A stretch of DNA of 64,000 nucleotides from Methanothermobacter sp. K4. Its GTDB lineage: Archaea > Methanobacteriota > Methanobacteria > Methanobacteriales > Methanothermobacteraceae. The translations under genes and the position numbers were made by a program. The first letter of the stretch is position 1. Every line of letters starts with the position of its first letter. This document shows, piece after piece, positions 45,756-55,573 of the stretch. Location: contig NZ_JAKLTD010000001.1 of the NCBI RefSeq assembly GCF_022014235.1, positions 1 to 64,000 of the forward strand, read 5' to 3'. Under the pieces are notes generated by a model that saw nothing but the letters and a program-made list of their open reading frames with translations, was not told the origin of the DNA and did not search any database.

Positions 45756-46532
45756 ATGAACGCCTTTGACTTTCTCACACCTCCAAGGGGTGGGAAACCC
45801 AGAAAAAATGGAATAACCATGGTTCTCGATAAGGGAATGGGCATTAAAACAGCCCGTGACCTCATGGAGATTTCATCAGATTACGTTGATTTCATAAAGT
45901 TTGGATGGGGAACCCTCCCCCTCCACAGACGCGATGCTGTCATTGAAAAAATAGAGATGTACCGTTCATTCGATGTTGAGGCGTATCCCGGGGGCACCCT
46001 CTTTGAGATCGCCTACCTCAACGGTAAAATCCAGGAATACCTTGAAGAGGCACGAAGCCTTGGTTTTGAAACACTGGAAATATCAAATGGAACAGTTGAG
46101 ATAGAAACTGATGAAAAATGTGAACTTATAGAGAGAGCAGCTGAAGATGGGTTCCAGATCATATCAGAGGTTGGTAAAAAGGACCCTGTGAGAGACAGGC
46201 TCCTCAGCCCGGAGGATCGGGTTGAACTTGTAAGGGCCGACCTTGAAGCTGGAGCCAGCATGGTACTCATGGAGGCCCGGGAAAGCGGCCACAACATAGG
46301 CATATACGATGAGGATGGAAACGTGAAGGAGGACGAATTCAACCACCTCCTCAATGAACTCCCACAGGATAGGATAATATGGGAGGCCCCACAGAAAAAC
46401 CAGCAGGTTTACTTCATACTGAAAATAGGACCAGACGTTAACCTTGGAAACATACCCCCCGAAGAGATAACAGCCCTTGAAACCATAAGAAGAGGCTTGA
46501 GGGGAGATACTCTCGGAAAGGTGAATCTTTAA
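45756..46532 (+). CDS. comA: Phosphosulfolactate synthase (coenzyme M biosynthesis)
   Basis: A 258-residue TIM-barrel protein of the ComA family: [47 protein letters not shown] and [12 protein letters not shown]. It adds sulfite to phosphoenolpyruvate, the first step of the archaeal coenzyme M pathway. Start at ATG 45756, because AAGGTGATAATA lies just before it. The stop overlaps the ATG of the next gene (TAATG). None of the other com genes are in the window. Confidence 0.95.
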   Translation: MNAFDFLTPPRGGKPRKNGITMVLDKGMGIKTARDLMEISSDYVDFIKFGWGTLPLHRRDAVIEKIEMYRSFDVEAYPGGTLFEIAYLNGKIQEYLEEARSLGFETLEISNGTVEIETDEKCELIERAAEDGFQIISEVGKKDPVRDRLLSPEDRVELVRADLEAGASMVLMEARESGHNIGIYDEDGNVKEDEFNHLLNELPQDRIIWEAPQKNQQVYFILKIGPDVNLGNIPPEEITALETIRRGLRGDTLGKVNL

Positions 46533-47311
46533 TGATAGAGAAAATCACAGTAATTGGCGGTTATGACAAATACGGAGAGAAGGAACCGGTTGAGAAGGTT
46601 GAAATAAGAAAAGGCGAAATTTTTGGTGTGGTCGGCCCCACAGGAAGTGGTAAAAGTTCACTTATAGGTGACATTGAACAGCTGGCCCAGAAGGACACCT
46701 TCTCCAAGAGAAAAATCCTCGTGAACGATGAAGAGCCAAGTTACGAGGACCGTACAAACCCCAGGAAGAAGATGGTGGCACAGCTCTCCCAGAACATGAA
46801 CTTCCTGGCAGATATGACAGTGGGAGAGTTTCTCAGTCTTCACGCCAAATGCAGGGGTGCCAGTGAAAAATGCGTGGATCGTGTGATCCAACTTGCAAAC
46901 ACCCTCACCGGTGAACCCATCAAAAAGGAGCACGACCTCACAATACTCAGTGGGGGGCAGTCAAGGGCCCTCATGGTTGCGGATGTGGCCATAATAAGTG
47001 ACTCTCCCATAGTGCTCATAGATGAAATCGAAAACGCCGGCATAAGAAAACACGATGCGCTCAAGGTGCTGGCAGGACACGGCAAAATCGTTCTGGTTGT
47101 AACCCACGACCCTGTGCTTGCACTCATGACCGACAAGAGGATAGTGATGAAGCATGGTGGTATGCAGAAGATAGTTACAACGACACCCCAGGAGAAGGAG
47201 ATATCCCGTGAACTCAACAAGATAGATGAACTCATGCTCAGCCTCCGTGAGAAGGTGAGGAGGGGAGAGCTGGTTGAAAGCATAGACCTCACAGAGATAA
47301 TAAAAGGTTAA
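46532..47311 (+). CDS. Soluble ABC-type ATPase behind comA
   Basis: A 259-residue ABC domain with no membrane segment. Walker A is GPTGSGKSS near 36, a Q-loop lies in [19 protein letters not shown], the signature is [10 protein letters not shown] near 140, Walker B reads [12 protein letters not shown] (DEIEN in place of the usual DEPT), and VVTHDP is the H-loop. No permease gene is nearby. It forms a tight run with comA (one-base overlap) and with the GTPase gene (34 bases). A role in metal-cofactor assembly or enzyme activation is inferred from neighbours. Confidence 0.75.
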   Translation: MIEKITVIGGYDKYGEKEPVEKVEIRKGEIFGVVGPTGSGKSSLIGDIEQLAQKDTFSKRKILVNDEEPSYEDRTNPRKKMVAQLSQNMNFLADMTVGEFLSLHAKCRGASEKCVDRVIQLANTLTGEPIKKEHDLTILSGGQSRALMVADVAIISDSPIVLIDEIENAGIRKHDALKVLAGHGKIVLVVTHDPVLALMTDKRIVMKHGGMQKIVTTTPQEKEISRELNKIDELMLSLREKVRRGELVESIDLTEIIKG

Positions 47312-47345
47312 GCTGAAAGCTACACCAGTTACAGAAGGGAAACAT

Positions 47346-48047
47346 ATGAGAATGGTAATAGTTGCTGGAACACCAGGATCCGGGAAAACAGCAGTACTCA
47401 TGCACACACTGAAGAGCCTCAAGGCGAGGGGATTCAATTCATCGGTGGTTAAAATAGACTGTCTATACACCGATGACGACAAGAAGTTTGAGAAGATAGG
47501 GGTGCCCACACTTGTGGGCCTCTCAATGGATATGTGCCCGGACCACTACGCCATCTACAACATAGATGACATGATAAAATGGGCCGGGAAGAATGAATCA
47601 GACTTCCTAATCATTGAAACAGCAGGATTGTGTCACAGGTGCGCGCCCTACACAAAGAACTGCCTGGGTGTTTGCGTTATAGACGCTACAAGCGGTCCCA
47701 ACACCCCCCTCAAGGTTGGACCCTTCCTTTCAACTGCAGACATTGCTGTCGTTACCAAAGGGGATATGATATCCCAGGCAGAGAGGGAAATATTCAGGGA
47801 GCGTATACTGGAGGTTAACCCATCGGCAAAGATAATAGAGGCAAATGGTCTCAGCGGACAGGGATGCATGGAACTTGCAGAGGAAATGATAGAGAGCAGA
47901 GAGGTTTCCCTTGAAAAAGAGGAACTCCGTCACTCAGCACCCCTTGCAGTCTGCACCCTCTGTGTGGGTGAGACAAGGGTCAATAAGAAGCACCACAGGG
48001 GAATACTCAGAAGAATAGACGGCTTCCAGACATATGAGGGAGAATGA
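47346..48047 (+). CDS. P-loop GTPase with cysteine motifs, HypB/CooC-like
   Basis: A 233-residue SIMIBI-type nucleotide-binding protein: [11 protein letters not shown] near 8-18, KIDCLY near 38, [23 protein letters not shown] near 88-108 (switch followed by four cysteines), and TKGD near 139, the guanine-specific motif. A second cysteine segment, [17 protein letters not shown], lies near the end. The cysteines suggest a Fe-S cluster or metal cargo. HypB, CooC and UreG relatives insert metals with ATP or GTP. The substrate is unknown. It overlaps the Fe-S gene by 14 bases. Confidence 0.72.
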   Translation: MRMVIVAGTPGSGKTAVLMHTLKSLKARGFNSSVVKIDCLYTDDDKKFEKIGVPTLVGLSMDMCPDHYAIYNIDDMIKWAGKNESDFLIIETAGLCHRCAPYTKNCLGVCVIDATSGPNTPLKVGPFLSTADIAVVTKGDMISQAEREIFRERILEVNPSAKIIEANGLSGQGCMELAEEMIESREVSLEKEELRHSAPLAVCTLCVGETRVNKKHHRGILRRIDGFQTYEGE

Positions 48048-48741
48048 AGAGAGAGTCTTTCAGATGCCAGGTGACAGATCACTCAGAGAAAGGGTTACAG
48101 AACTTCTTCCAGGATACAACTGCGGTATCTGTGGCTATGCAAGGTGCGATGAATACGCCTCCGCACTCCTTAAGGGGCGGACAGAGATAGACAGATGCCA
48201 CTTCATGTACCAGGAGCTTTTTGCAGAGAACCTTCAGAAGCTCCAGGAGATCCTCAAGGAGGAGGACCTTCTGCCAGAGGAGAAGAAGGTTGTGGGTGTC
48301 CTTGACGGGTACGAGGCAGATTTCATACTGAAGCCCCTCCCTGAAGAGGGTTCATGCAGGGAGGTGCTCTTTCCATTTGCAAGGACTGAACTTAAAAAGG
48401 GGGATATAATCCGTTACAGGCCCCTGGGGTGCCCCATAACCCACTTTGCGGAGATACTGGATGAAAACAATGGGCTCATAACTGTCCACATCGTTGGGCC
48501 ATGTCACCGTCTTGGAAACGAGGACTTTGAGTTCAGGGACATCGGGGTCTGCATGGTGGGGGGCTTTGAGGGCATGATTGACGGAGAACTCCCCAACATC
48601 GGTGACACCGTGAGATTTCTCCCGGCCCACTGCATGATGCAGAAGGTCCACTCGGGGGTCGTGGTGCAGCTTGAAGGCAGGAGGGCCATCATAGAGGGTA
48701 TAGACCTCAAGGTATGGGCCCCGCCTGTGAGGGTCAGATGA
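48034..48741 (+). CDS. Fe-S protein with a CdhE-like [4Fe-4S] domain
   Basis: A 235-residue protein. Residues 21-60 hold Cys30, Cys33, Cys38 and Cys55 ([12 protein letters not shown]), the same C-x2-C-x4-C-x16-C spacing as CdhE (Cys17/20/25/42). The rest is a new-looking domain rich in beta strands with conserved-looking [27 protein letters not shown] and [15 protein letters not shown]. It is likely to pass electrons to or from a metal centre, perhaps as partner of the GTPase and ATPase encoded just before it. I do not recognise the C-terminal domain. Confidence 0.72.
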   Translation: MRENEERVFQMPGDRSLRERVTELLPGYNCGICGYARCDEYASALLKGRTEIDRCHFMYQELFAENLQKLQEILKEEDLLPEEKKVVGVLDGYEADFILKPLPEEGSCREVLFPFARTELKKGDIIRYRPLGCPITHFAEILDENNGLITVHIVGPCHRLGNEDFEFRDIGVCMVGGFEGMIDGELPNIGDTVRFLPAHCMMQKVHSGVVVQLEGRRAIIEGIDLKVWAPPVRVR

Positions 48742-48793
48742 ACATTCCCTAGATTTTTTGCCTTAATTGAGGGGAATGCAGTTAGAGGACCGG

Positions 48794-49642
48794 ATGAATA
48801 TGCCCACAGATGGATACATCACGGTGCCTGTGAGGACCGACTACATAAAGCCAGGTGAGGGTTTATCTGAAATTGTGAATAGGGCAGGTGAACTGGTCAC
48901 CGATGGGGACTTCCTCGTGGTCTCTGAAACCCCCATCTCGATTGCCCAGGGGAACCTCGTTGATGAATCAGAATTTGAAGCCTCCAGGACTGCCATCATT
49001 CTTGCAGACCTCTGGTCAAAGTACATCTGGGGCCATATCCTCGGACCCCTTTTTGGAATAAAGGAAAGAACCCTGAGAAATCTCAGAAACCTCCCCCCTG
49101 AGGCAAGAAACCATAAGGAGGTTGTGCTCAGATATTACGGTCTGAAACATGCCCTCAAACCAGCCTCTGAGGCCGGAATTGATTTGAGCAATGTCCCGGG
49201 CACATATGTTTCACTTCTTCCTGAAAACCCGGTTAGTGCTGCAAAATCCATTGCAGAGGGGATCCTGAGGGAATCAGGTGCAGATGTCACGGTGGTTGTT
49301 ATTGACACCGACGCAACCTACCGAATCCTTGGGAGATATTTCACATCACTTCCCATAGCTGCACCAGGTATAATCTCAGATACCGGTTTCATGGGTTACA
49401 TTGCAGGGAGGTTCTCCAGGAAAAGATGGCCAACCCCCCTTGCATCATCAAAACCTGCTACCCCTGAGGTACTCCTTGAGGTGGCATCCATTGCCGAGGG
49501 GTACCATGAAAGGTACAGCAATAGAAAAACCGTTTATGATATGGCCAGTGAACTTGGAAGTGAACCTGAAACAGTTACAGTTGAAATGCTGTCCTCACTG
49601 GAACATGTACCTGCGGTCATTGTGAGGCCCCCGCTGCGATGA
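48794..49642 (+). CDS. Coenzyme F420-0:L-glutamate ligase-like (CofE family) protein
   Basis: A 282-residue protein with the CofE/FbiB fold: TDYIKPGEGLSEIV, DGDFLVVSETPISIAQGNLV and a late VVVIDTDATYRILGRYFTSLP. It is longer and more divergent than true CofE, so it may glutamylate another substrate. The start is unclear; ATG 48794 has GAGG five bases upstream and is preferred over TTG 48767. It follows the Fe-S protein gene by about 50 bases. Confidence 0.7.
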   Translation: MNMPTDGYITVPVRTDYIKPGEGLSEIVNRAGELVTDGDFLVVSETPISIAQGNLVDESEFEASRTAIILADLWSKYIWGHILGPLFGIKERTLRNLRNLPPEARNHKEVVLRYYGLKHALKPASEAGIDLSNVPGTYVSLLPENPVSAAKSIAEGILRESGADVTVVVIDTDATYRILGRYFTSLPIAAPGIISDTGFMGYIAGRFSRKRWPTPLASSKPATPEVLLEVASIAEGYHERYSNRKTVYDMASELGSEPETVTVEMLSSLEHVPAVIVRPPLR

Positions 49643-49764
49643 GGAACTCATGATTTTATAAAATTTTAAATAAGATTAGGCACATAAATTGGAGTGCACT
49701 CAAAAAATTTGATTGATTCAGCATACCCTGTATGCAGTTATTTCTCAAAGCTGGAGGATTTCAA

Positions 49765-50301
49765 TTGATTGATGATCAGATGCTACAAGAGTTGATCCAT
49801 GAGATTATCACCGAGGATGAAGAGGATGAGGCAGTGCCGGTTCTGGAGTGCCTCATGAAGGGTAAGGTAACAGATGAGGAGATTTCAGAGAAAACCCAGC
49901 TTAAACTCAACATAGTCCGGAGGATACTCTACAAGCTCTATGATGCGGGTGTGGCAAGCTACAAGAGAAGCAAGGACCCTGAAACACAGTGGTACACCTA
50001 CACATGGAAATTTGAGCCGGAAAAGGTTACAGAGATGATAAAGAGGAAGCACGGAGAAATAGTTAAAAAACTCAGGGAAGCCCTGGACTTTGAGGAGAAC
50101 AACATGTTCTTTGTATGTGTAAACGGTCACTACCGCTTCACCTTCGATGAGGCTGCTGAAGAGAACTTCACATGCCCTGAATGCGGCTCTGAAATGGAAT
50201 TCATGGACAACTCTGAAATAATACAGCAACTGAAGGATGAACTCAGCCTCTACGAAAACAATGGTTTTGATGCCGCACACCCCCAGACTCTGAATTCCTA
50301 G
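49765..50301 (+). CDS. tfe: Transcription initiation factor TFE
   Basis: A 178-residue protein. An N-terminal winged helix ([34 protein letters not shown]) is followed by a coiled linker (about 90-120) and a C-terminal zinc ribbon with CVNGHYRF and CPECG; the first half carries C-x3-H in place of the usual CxxC. It helps TBP and TFB open promoters. The start is TTG 49765, seven bases after GGAGG; an ATG 33 bases upstream is less well placed. Confidence 0.93.
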   Translation: MIDDQMLQELIHEIITEDEEDEAVPVLECLMKGKVTDEEISEKTQLKLNIVRRILYKLYDAGVASYKRSKDPETQWYTYTWKFEPEKVTEMIKRKHGEIVKKLREALDFEENNMFFVCVNGHYRFTFDEAAEENFTCPECGSEMEFMDNSEIIQQLKDELSLYENNGFDAAHPQTLNS

Positions 50302-50335
50302 AAAATCACGAATTTCTGGTTAACAGGGTGTTGTC

Positions 50336-50821
50336 TTGAGCATTCATCTACTCAGAAGTGCTGGATGTCCTGAATGGGTGATGGAACACTCACTGGCCGT
50401 CAGGAAAAAGGCCCTTGAACTGGCAGAAAACCTCCCTGTTAACATAGAACTTGTTGAAGAGGGTGCCCTTCTTCATGATATAGGCCGCTGCAGGACCAGT
50501 GGAGTTGAGCATGCAGTTGAGGGGGCCCGTATCCTCAGGGAACTCGGTTACCCTGTGGAGGTCATCAGGATAGTCGAGAGGCATGTTGGTGCAGGGATAC
50601 CCGGGGATGAGGCTGATGCCCTGGGACTTCCGCCTGGGAACTACATGCCAGAGACCCTTGAAGAAAAGATTGTCGCCCACGCAGATAACCTCATAAATGG
50701 CTCGGATGAAGTTGATATTGATTTTGTGATTAAAAAATGGTCTGATCGTCTTGGAAAGAACCATCCATCAATAGATCGTCTCAGAAAACTCCATGAAGAA
50801 CTCATGGAGATGTCCAGATAG
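50336..50821 (+). CDS. HD-domain phosphohydrolase (TIGR00295 type)
   Basis: A 161-residue protein with the HD metal motif: EHSLAVRKKALELAE, LHDIGRCRTSG near 48, RHVGAG near 82 and VAHADNLINGS near 113. It should hydrolyse a phosphomonoester or nucleotide. The substrate is unknown. The TTG start follows GGGTGTTGTC. It lies 34 bases after tfe. Confidence 0.82.
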   Translation: MSIHLLRSAGCPEWVMEHSLAVRKKALELAENLPVNIELVEEGALLHDIGRCRTSGVEHAVEGARILRELGYPVEVIRIVERHVGAGIPGDEADALGLPPGNYMPETLEEKIVAHADNLINGSDEVDIDFVIKKWSDRLGKNHPSIDRLRKLHEELMEMSR

Positions 50822-50938
50822 TATGGCCATTAGAACAGCGGGCCACACATCCCCCTCCACACGTATTCACCAGACCATCACTATTAATTAGATAAAGACG
50901 TTATAACTTATTAAGAGCCAACTGCAACAGGGGTTGTT

Positions 50939-52384
50939 ATGAAGGAACAGGACAGGGAATGTTTATGCCCGGATTGCCCGAGTTACCCCGGTCACGGGGA
51001 CGATGAGATGCTCTTCTGTGCCACCGGGAGTAGCAAATACGAGGTTAATGAGAGGGGGTGTCTCTGCGCATCATGCACTGTTTATCAGAAATATGGTCTC
51101 AGGGAACTCTATTTCTGTAACACGGAATCACTGAATGGCATCCGTATGAGGAGAGAAGGTCGCTCCGAAAGTCACAGTGACTACAAGAACATGATCCATA
51201 TAAAGGAGGCTGCGGGAACAGGTGAAGCGCCCCTTGAGTCAATGGGATCTCAAAAGAGGCTGCCGCTGGGACTTGATGACATACACTTTGTACCTGCACA
51301 GGTGTCATCCATGCCACTAAACGCAGCGGACCCTGTTGAAACAGGTGTTACCATAGGGGAGATGGCAGATAAACCCCTGAAACTGAGCTCCCCTGTAATG
51401 ATAAGCGGTATGAGCTATGGTGCCGTCTCAAAAAGGACAAGGATGGCCATTGCCTCTGCTGCGGCCAAAATGGGTATAGGCTTCAATTCAGGTGAGGGGG
51501 GCGTCCTTGAATATGAGATGGAGAAGGCTGGAGATTACCTCATAGTCCAGTATTCAACAGGGAGATTCGGAGTCACAGAGGATATACTCCAGAGGGCCGC
51601 CGCCATAGAGATAAGATTCGGTCAGGGGGCATACCCTGGTAAAGGAAGTTATCTGCCCCCTGAAAAGATCACCGATGATGTGGCAAGGGTTCGTGGACTT
51701 AAAGAGGGTGAGGGCTCATATTCTCCCGCCCATCACCCTGACATCAGAGAGCCTGAGGAACTCAGAGAGAAGGTATCATACCTCAGGGAACTCTCTGGAG
51801 GTTCTCCCGTTGGTGCCAAGATCGGATGTGGAAACGTTGAGGACGATGTAAAAGCCCTCCTTGATGCCAGTGTCGACTTCATAAGTCTCGATGGATTCGG
51901 AGGAGGTACAGGGGCTGTTAACCCACATATAAGGGACAGCACAGGCATACCACTCATTGCGGCCATACCCAGGGCCGCCAAGGTTATTGTTAACGAGGGA
52001 CTTGAGGGTAGAGTATCCCTGATTGCAGGGGGAGGACTCAGGACAGGGGCTGATATGGCCAAATGCCTTGCCCTGGGGGCAGATGCGGTTTACATAGGTA
52101 CCGCGGCCCTTATCGCCATGAACTGCCAGCAGCACAGACTATGCCATACAGGAATGTGTCCAACGGGTATAACCACCCATGACCCTGACCTTGTGAAGCA
52201 CCTGGACACCAGAAAGGCTGCTGAAAGACTTGAAAACTATATAAGGGTCTCAACAGCAGAGATAGCTGATTTTGCAAGGATAACAGGAAAGGATGATATT
52301 AAAAAACTGAATCACGAGGACCTTGTAGCCCTTAAAAAGGATGTGGCAGAACTCACAGGTCTCAAATGGTTGAATGGTCTCTAA
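50939..52384 (+). CDS. Glutamate-synthase-like FMN protein with an N-terminal cysteine-rich domain
   Basis: A 481-residue protein. Residues 1-65 hold two DUF2769-like cysteine repeats (CLCPDCPSYPGH, CLCASCTVYQKYG, each followed by FC). Residues about 110-470 are the GltB2-type FMN barrel (SSPVMISGMSYGAVSKRTRMA, GFNSGEGG, GGGLRTGADMAKCLALGADAVYIGTAAL) with the 3Fe-4S segment CQQHRLCHTGMCPTGI. There is no amidotransferase domain, so it may use ammonia or be a ferredoxin-linked oxidoreductase of unknown substrate. GGGG lies six bases before the ATG. Confidence 0.83.
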   Translation: MKEQDRECLCPDCPSYPGHGDDEMLFCATGSSKYEVNERGCLCASCTVYQKYGLRELYFCNTESLNGIRMRREGRSESHSDYKNMIHIKEAAGTGEAPLESMGSQKRLPLGLDDIHFVPAQVSSMPLNAADPVETGVTIGEMADKPLKLSSPVMISGMSYGAVSKRTRMAIASAAAKMGIGFNSGEGGVLEYEMEKAGDYLIVQYSTGRFGVTEDILQRAAAIEIRFGQGAYPGKGSYLPPEKITDDVARVRGLKEGEGSYSPAHHPDIREPEELREKVSYLRELSGGSPVGAKIGCGNVEDDVKALLDASVDFISLDGFGGGTGAVNPHIRDSTGIPLIAAIPRAAKVIVNEGLEGRVSLIAGGGLRTGADMAKCLALGADAVYIGTAALIAMNCQQHRLCHTGMCPTGITTHDPDLVKHLDTRKAAERLENYIRVSTAEIADFARITGKDDIKKLNHEDLVALKKDVAELTGLKWLNGL

Positions 52385-52423
52385 CCCACAGTAAGGAGTC
52401 ATGATAAAATCATAACTGACAGG

Positions 52424-53341
52424 ATGAAGGTTATATGTTCAATTGAAGAATCACTCCACCGCCCCGAGGCTGTGAGGTGGCGGGATAGGATGAAACTGAT
52501 GAAGCCCCTCGGGGAGGTTGTGGTGGTGCTCCCGTGCAGCATGAAGAAACCCTACTCGACCTCAAGGTCCCACAGGAAATTCATGAGGGTCACCAGGGGA
52601 TTCCAGGAACTCATACTCACATCACCCTTCGGTATATGCCCCAGGGAGATGGAGAACACTCACCCAATCTCATCATATGATGTTTCAACCACAGGGGAAT
52701 GGTCCCATGAGGAGAAAAAACTTTCAGGAAAACTTCTAAGAGACTACGTGGGTGACCTTGAAGTTATAGCCCATGTTGACGGGGGATACCTTGAGGTCTG
52801 CGAGGAGTACCTTGACTCCTTCACCCACACAGCCACCACCTCAAGGCCCGCATCTCCAGAGGCCATCCACAGGCTTGGAAAGGAACTTGGAGGCTATGAA
52901 AAGATAGGGACACGGGAGAGGATGCTCCATATGCTGCGCTCGGTGGCGGTATACCAGTTCGGGGAGGGTGCAGACGTTATCATCCCCGATGACTGCAGGG
53001 TGAGGGGGAGATATCACAGGAGGATCTTCGCGCAGGATGGTTCAGAGATAGGCACCCTGATGATGGACCGGGGGCTCATATCACCATCCCTTGAGGGCGC
53101 AGCATCCATTTACAGCCTCGGCGTGAAATGGGTTGAGATAGATTTCAGGTTGGAGAGCAACACATTATTTGCACCTGGAGTTGTAGACGCCGACAGAGGA
53201 ATAATACCCGGCGATGAGGTTGTAATAGTCCGTGAAGGAGATGTTCTGGGTGTTGGAAGGGCTGTTTTATGCGGCGAGGAGATGGTGAAGGCAGAGCGTG
53301 GCGTTGCTGTTAGGTTAAGGCGCAGAAAAAGTTTTAAATAA
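52424..53341 (+). CDS. arcS: Archaeosine synthase ArcS (short form with PUA domain)
   Basis: A 305-residue protein. The N-terminal DUF5591 domain carries the ArcS signature PC-x3-KPY-x2-S-x2-H as PCSMKKPYSTSRSH (residues about 37-50), and the last 75 residues are a PUA RNA-binding domain (FAPGVVDADRGIIPGDEVVIVR). ArcS converts preQ0 at position 15 of tRNA to archaeosine, attaching lysine with its partner RaSEA in many species. The TGT-like domains of long ArcS are absent. It follows the GltB-like gene by 39 bases. Confidence 0.9.
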   Translation: MKVICSIEESLHRPEAVRWRDRMKLMKPLGEVVVVLPCSMKKPYSTSRSHRKFMRVTRGFQELILTSPFGICPREMENTHPISSYDVSTTGEWSHEEKKLSGKLLRDYVGDLEVIAHVDGGYLEVCEEYLDSFTHTATTSRPASPEAIHRLGKELGGYEKIGTRERMLHMLRSVAVYQFGEGADVIIPDDCRVRGRYHRRIFAQDGSEIGTLMMDRGLISPSLEGAASIYSLGVKWVEIDFRLESNTLFAPGVVDADRGIIPGDEVVIVREGDVLGVGRAVLCGEEMVKAERGVAVRLRRRKSFK

Positions 53342-53472
53342 TCCTTATTCCATGATATGATGGCTTAAAATTCTTTTTCCTGGCGGCTGATAATGGACAT
53401 GTTTAAATAGGGTTAACTTAAAAATAGAGAATCACCACAGTGATTATCAAAATACCAGCTGAGGTAATAATA

Positions 53473-53766
53473 ATGTCAGAAGAACTCTTGGAAAAGGTTA
53501 AGGAAGCTCTCAAAAAGGTTGCAGACCCACACATGGGTATAAGCATAGTGGAGATGGGTCTTGTTGAAAACATCGAAATCGAGGAGAAGGGTGAAACCAT
53601 TGCAAAGATAACGATCCGGCCCACAAACCCTGGATGCATGAGCGCCGCCAGGATGGCCATGGATGCCAGGACTGTTGCAGAGGAGGTTGAGGGCATCGAC
53701 CGGGCCGAGATCACAGTGGAAGGGCATATGATGGCAGATGCCATAAGTGAAATGGTAAATAAATGA
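53473..53766 (+). CDS. DUF59/MIP18 family iron-sulfur maturation protein
   Basis: A 97-residue protein of the MIP18 fold (LLEKVKEALKKVADPHMGISIVEMGLV, ITIRPTNPGCMSAARMAMDA). The conserved cysteine near residue 67 is present. Such proteins deliver Fe-S clusters. Start at ATG 53473 after GAGGTAATAATA; the frame from 53440 has none. A 6-bp hairpin AATCAC/GTGATT (53430-53445) lies at the predicted transcription start after TTTAAATAG (53402-53410). Confidence 0.85.
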   Translation: MSEELLEKVKEALKKVADPHMGISIVEMGLVENIEIEEKGETIAKITIRPTNPGCMSAARMAMDARTVAEEVEGIDRAEITVEGHMMADAISEMVNK

Positions 53767-53776
53767 TATCAGTCTC

Positions 53777-54349
53777 ATGCCGGGTTTTCCTGAAACCATT
53801 GCCATTGTGGGCGTGCCAGGTGTCGGAAAAACCACCCTATGCAGGATTCTCTCTGAAAAACTGGATCATACCTTCATCAATTACGGAGAACTGATGCTGG
53901 AGATTGCAGGGGAGAGAAGCCTTGCAGGTACACTGGAGGAACTTTTCAGCCTCTCCCTGGATCAGCAGCACAATATCTGGCGTGAAGCTGCCCACAGGGT
54001 ATCTGAAATGAAGGGGGTGGTCTTGGATCTCCACGGACTTGACAGGTCACCCCTCGGTTACCTTGTTTCACTTCCAGTGGAGTTCATAACCCCTGATCTC
54101 ATCATAATCCTTGAATCAGATCCCCATGATATAATCAAGAGGAGGATTGCTGACTCCAGAAGGAGAATGCATGATACTCCCTCAAGTCTTTTGGAGCACA
54201 TGGAGTTACTTCGAACAGCAATGTTTGTATGCGCAGCCCTCATGGGATCCATCGTCAGTGTGGTTGAAAACAGGACACCTGAAGGGACCGCCTCTGAAAT
54301 CACTGAGATCATCAAGGCAGCAGAGGACCTCGAGATTTTACGGGGTTGA
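53777..54349 (+). CDS. adkA: Archaeal-type adenylate kinase
   Basis: A 190-residue protein of the small archaeal adenylate kinase family: P-loop VGVPGVGKTTL near 11-21, NYGELMLEIA, VLDLHGLDRSPLGYLVSLPVEF near 81-102, and DLIIILESDP. The segment order and length match AdkA, which interconverts ATP, ADP and AMP, although GVGKTT replaces the common GVGGTT. It follows the DUF59 gene by 10 bases. Confidence 0.8.
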   Translation: MPGFPETIAIVGVPGVGKTTLCRILSEKLDHTFINYGELMLEIAGERSLAGTLEELFSLSLDQQHNIWREAAHRVSEMKGVVLDLHGLDRSPLGYLVSLPVEFITPDLIIILESDPHDIIKRRIADSRRRMHDTPSSLLEHMELLRTAMFVCAALMGSIVSVVENRTPEGTASEITEIIKAAEDLEILRG

Positions 54350-54439
54350 TGCTGGAAACCCTGAAATACCAGACAGAAAAGCATATATATGAGGAATTCC
54401 AAAAGTTGGAATCACCCCACTGATTCTTAAATAGTTCAT

Positions 54440-54513
54440 GGGCCCGTGGCTCAGGTGGTTAGAGCGCACGGCTGATAACCGTGAGGCCCTGGGTTCGAAT
54501 CCCAGCGGGCCCA
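54440..54513 (+). tRNA. tRNA-Ile (GAT)
   Basis: A full cloverleaf: GGGCCCG (54440-54446) pairs with CGGGCCC (54506-54512), with D-arm TGGCTCAGGTGGTTAGAGC, anticodon stem CACGG/CCGTG around loop CTGATAA (anticodon GAT), and T-loop GGTTCGAATCC. Discriminator A at 54513. CCA is not encoded. TATA-like CATATATATGAGG at 54382-54394 would start the transcript near 54412, at a 7-bp hairpin ATTCCAA/TTGGAAT (54396-54412). Confidence 0.97.
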
Positions 54514-54520
54514 TTCACCT

Positions 54521-55573
54521 TTACAGGTTCTGAGTGAAGGATGCGAAATCCTCCAGTAAACGGAGTGCAGCTCCAGATTCAACTGTTTCTCTTGCAGCTT
54601 CTGTTCCACCCTTAAGTGTATCCTCCATTTCCGCAAGGTATATCAGTGCCCCCGCATTTGCAAGGGCGATGTCCAGTCGCGATTTCCTCTCAGGCGTATC
54701 ATGCACTCCAGCGAGGACATCCAGGAACATTCTGAGGTTTCCATCAATCGTTGATGCCGACTTCAGGTGCTGGAGGCACCCAACATCAACACCGAAATCC
54801 GATGGCATGAGCCTCTCGATTCCTATCTCATCATCCTCAAGGAAACCCACAAGTGTTGGACCCACCGTGGATATCTCATCCATTGCAGGGTTCATGTTAC
54901 CATCAAACCCATGGACAACCATCGCCCTTTTCACACCAAGGTTCCTGAGGACCTCTGCAACAGGGCCAACAAGGTAGGGGTCAAAGACCCCCAGGAGCTG
55001 TACCTCTGCTGATGCAGGGGATGTTAGGGGCCCCAGTATATTGAATACCGTCTTAAAGCCAAGTTCCCTCCTTACAGGTGCCACCCGGGCGGTTGCCCTG
55101 TGGAAGAGGGGGGCAAACATGAAGGCTATTCCCAGGTTTTCAAGGGACCTCCGTGCAGCTTCAGGTCCCAGTTCTATGTTGACACCTGCAGCCTCCAGTA
55201 TATCTGCACCACCACATGAACCTGTAACCGCCCTGTTACCATGTTTTGCCACCTTAACACCGGCTGCAGCGGCTATTATTGCTGCTGCGGTGCTCACATT
55301 GTAGGATTTGAACCTGTCACCCCCCGTCCCACAGGCATCAACGACCCTCATGGATTCGGGGGTTTTAACCTTCACTGCCCTCTCCCTCATTGCCCTTGCA
55401 AAGCCTGTGATCTCCTCAACTGTCTCCCCCTTCATTGCAAGGGCTGTGAGTAGTGCGGCAATCTGGACATCACCCATTTCACCATTCATTATCATCTCCA
55501 TTAAATCGTGTGCCTCATCTTCACTGAGGTTCCTGAAGTCCATTATATCATTCATTATCCCCTCAAACCTCAT
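54521..55573 (-). CDS. trpD: Anthranilate phosphoribosyltransferase
   Basis: A 350-residue protein with the PRPP site [20 protein letters not shown] near 85-104 and [22 protein letters not shown]. It joins anthranilate and PRPP in tryptophan synthesis. It is the last gene of the operon. ATG 55573 overlaps the trpA stop (ATGA), but ATG 55555, three bases after GAGGGGATA, is an equally good start. It converges on tRNA-Ile eight bases away. Confidence 0.95.
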   Translation of the reverse strand: MRFEGIMNDIMDFRNLSEDEAHDLMEMIMNGEMGDVQIAALLTALAMKGETVEEITGFARAMRERAVKVKTPESMRVVDACGTGGDRFKSYNVSTAAAIIAAAAGVKVAKHGNRAVTGSCGGADILEAAGVNIELGPEAARRSLENLGIAFMFAPLFHRATARVAPVRRELGFKTVFNILGPLTSPASAEVQLLGVFDPYLVGPVAEVLRNLGVKRAMVVHGFDGNMNPAMDEISTVGPTLVGFLEDDEIGIERLMPSDFGVDVGCLQHLKSASTIDGNLRMFLDVLAGVHDTPERKSRLDIALANAGALIYLAEMEDTLKGGTEAARETVESGAALRLLEDFASFTQNL

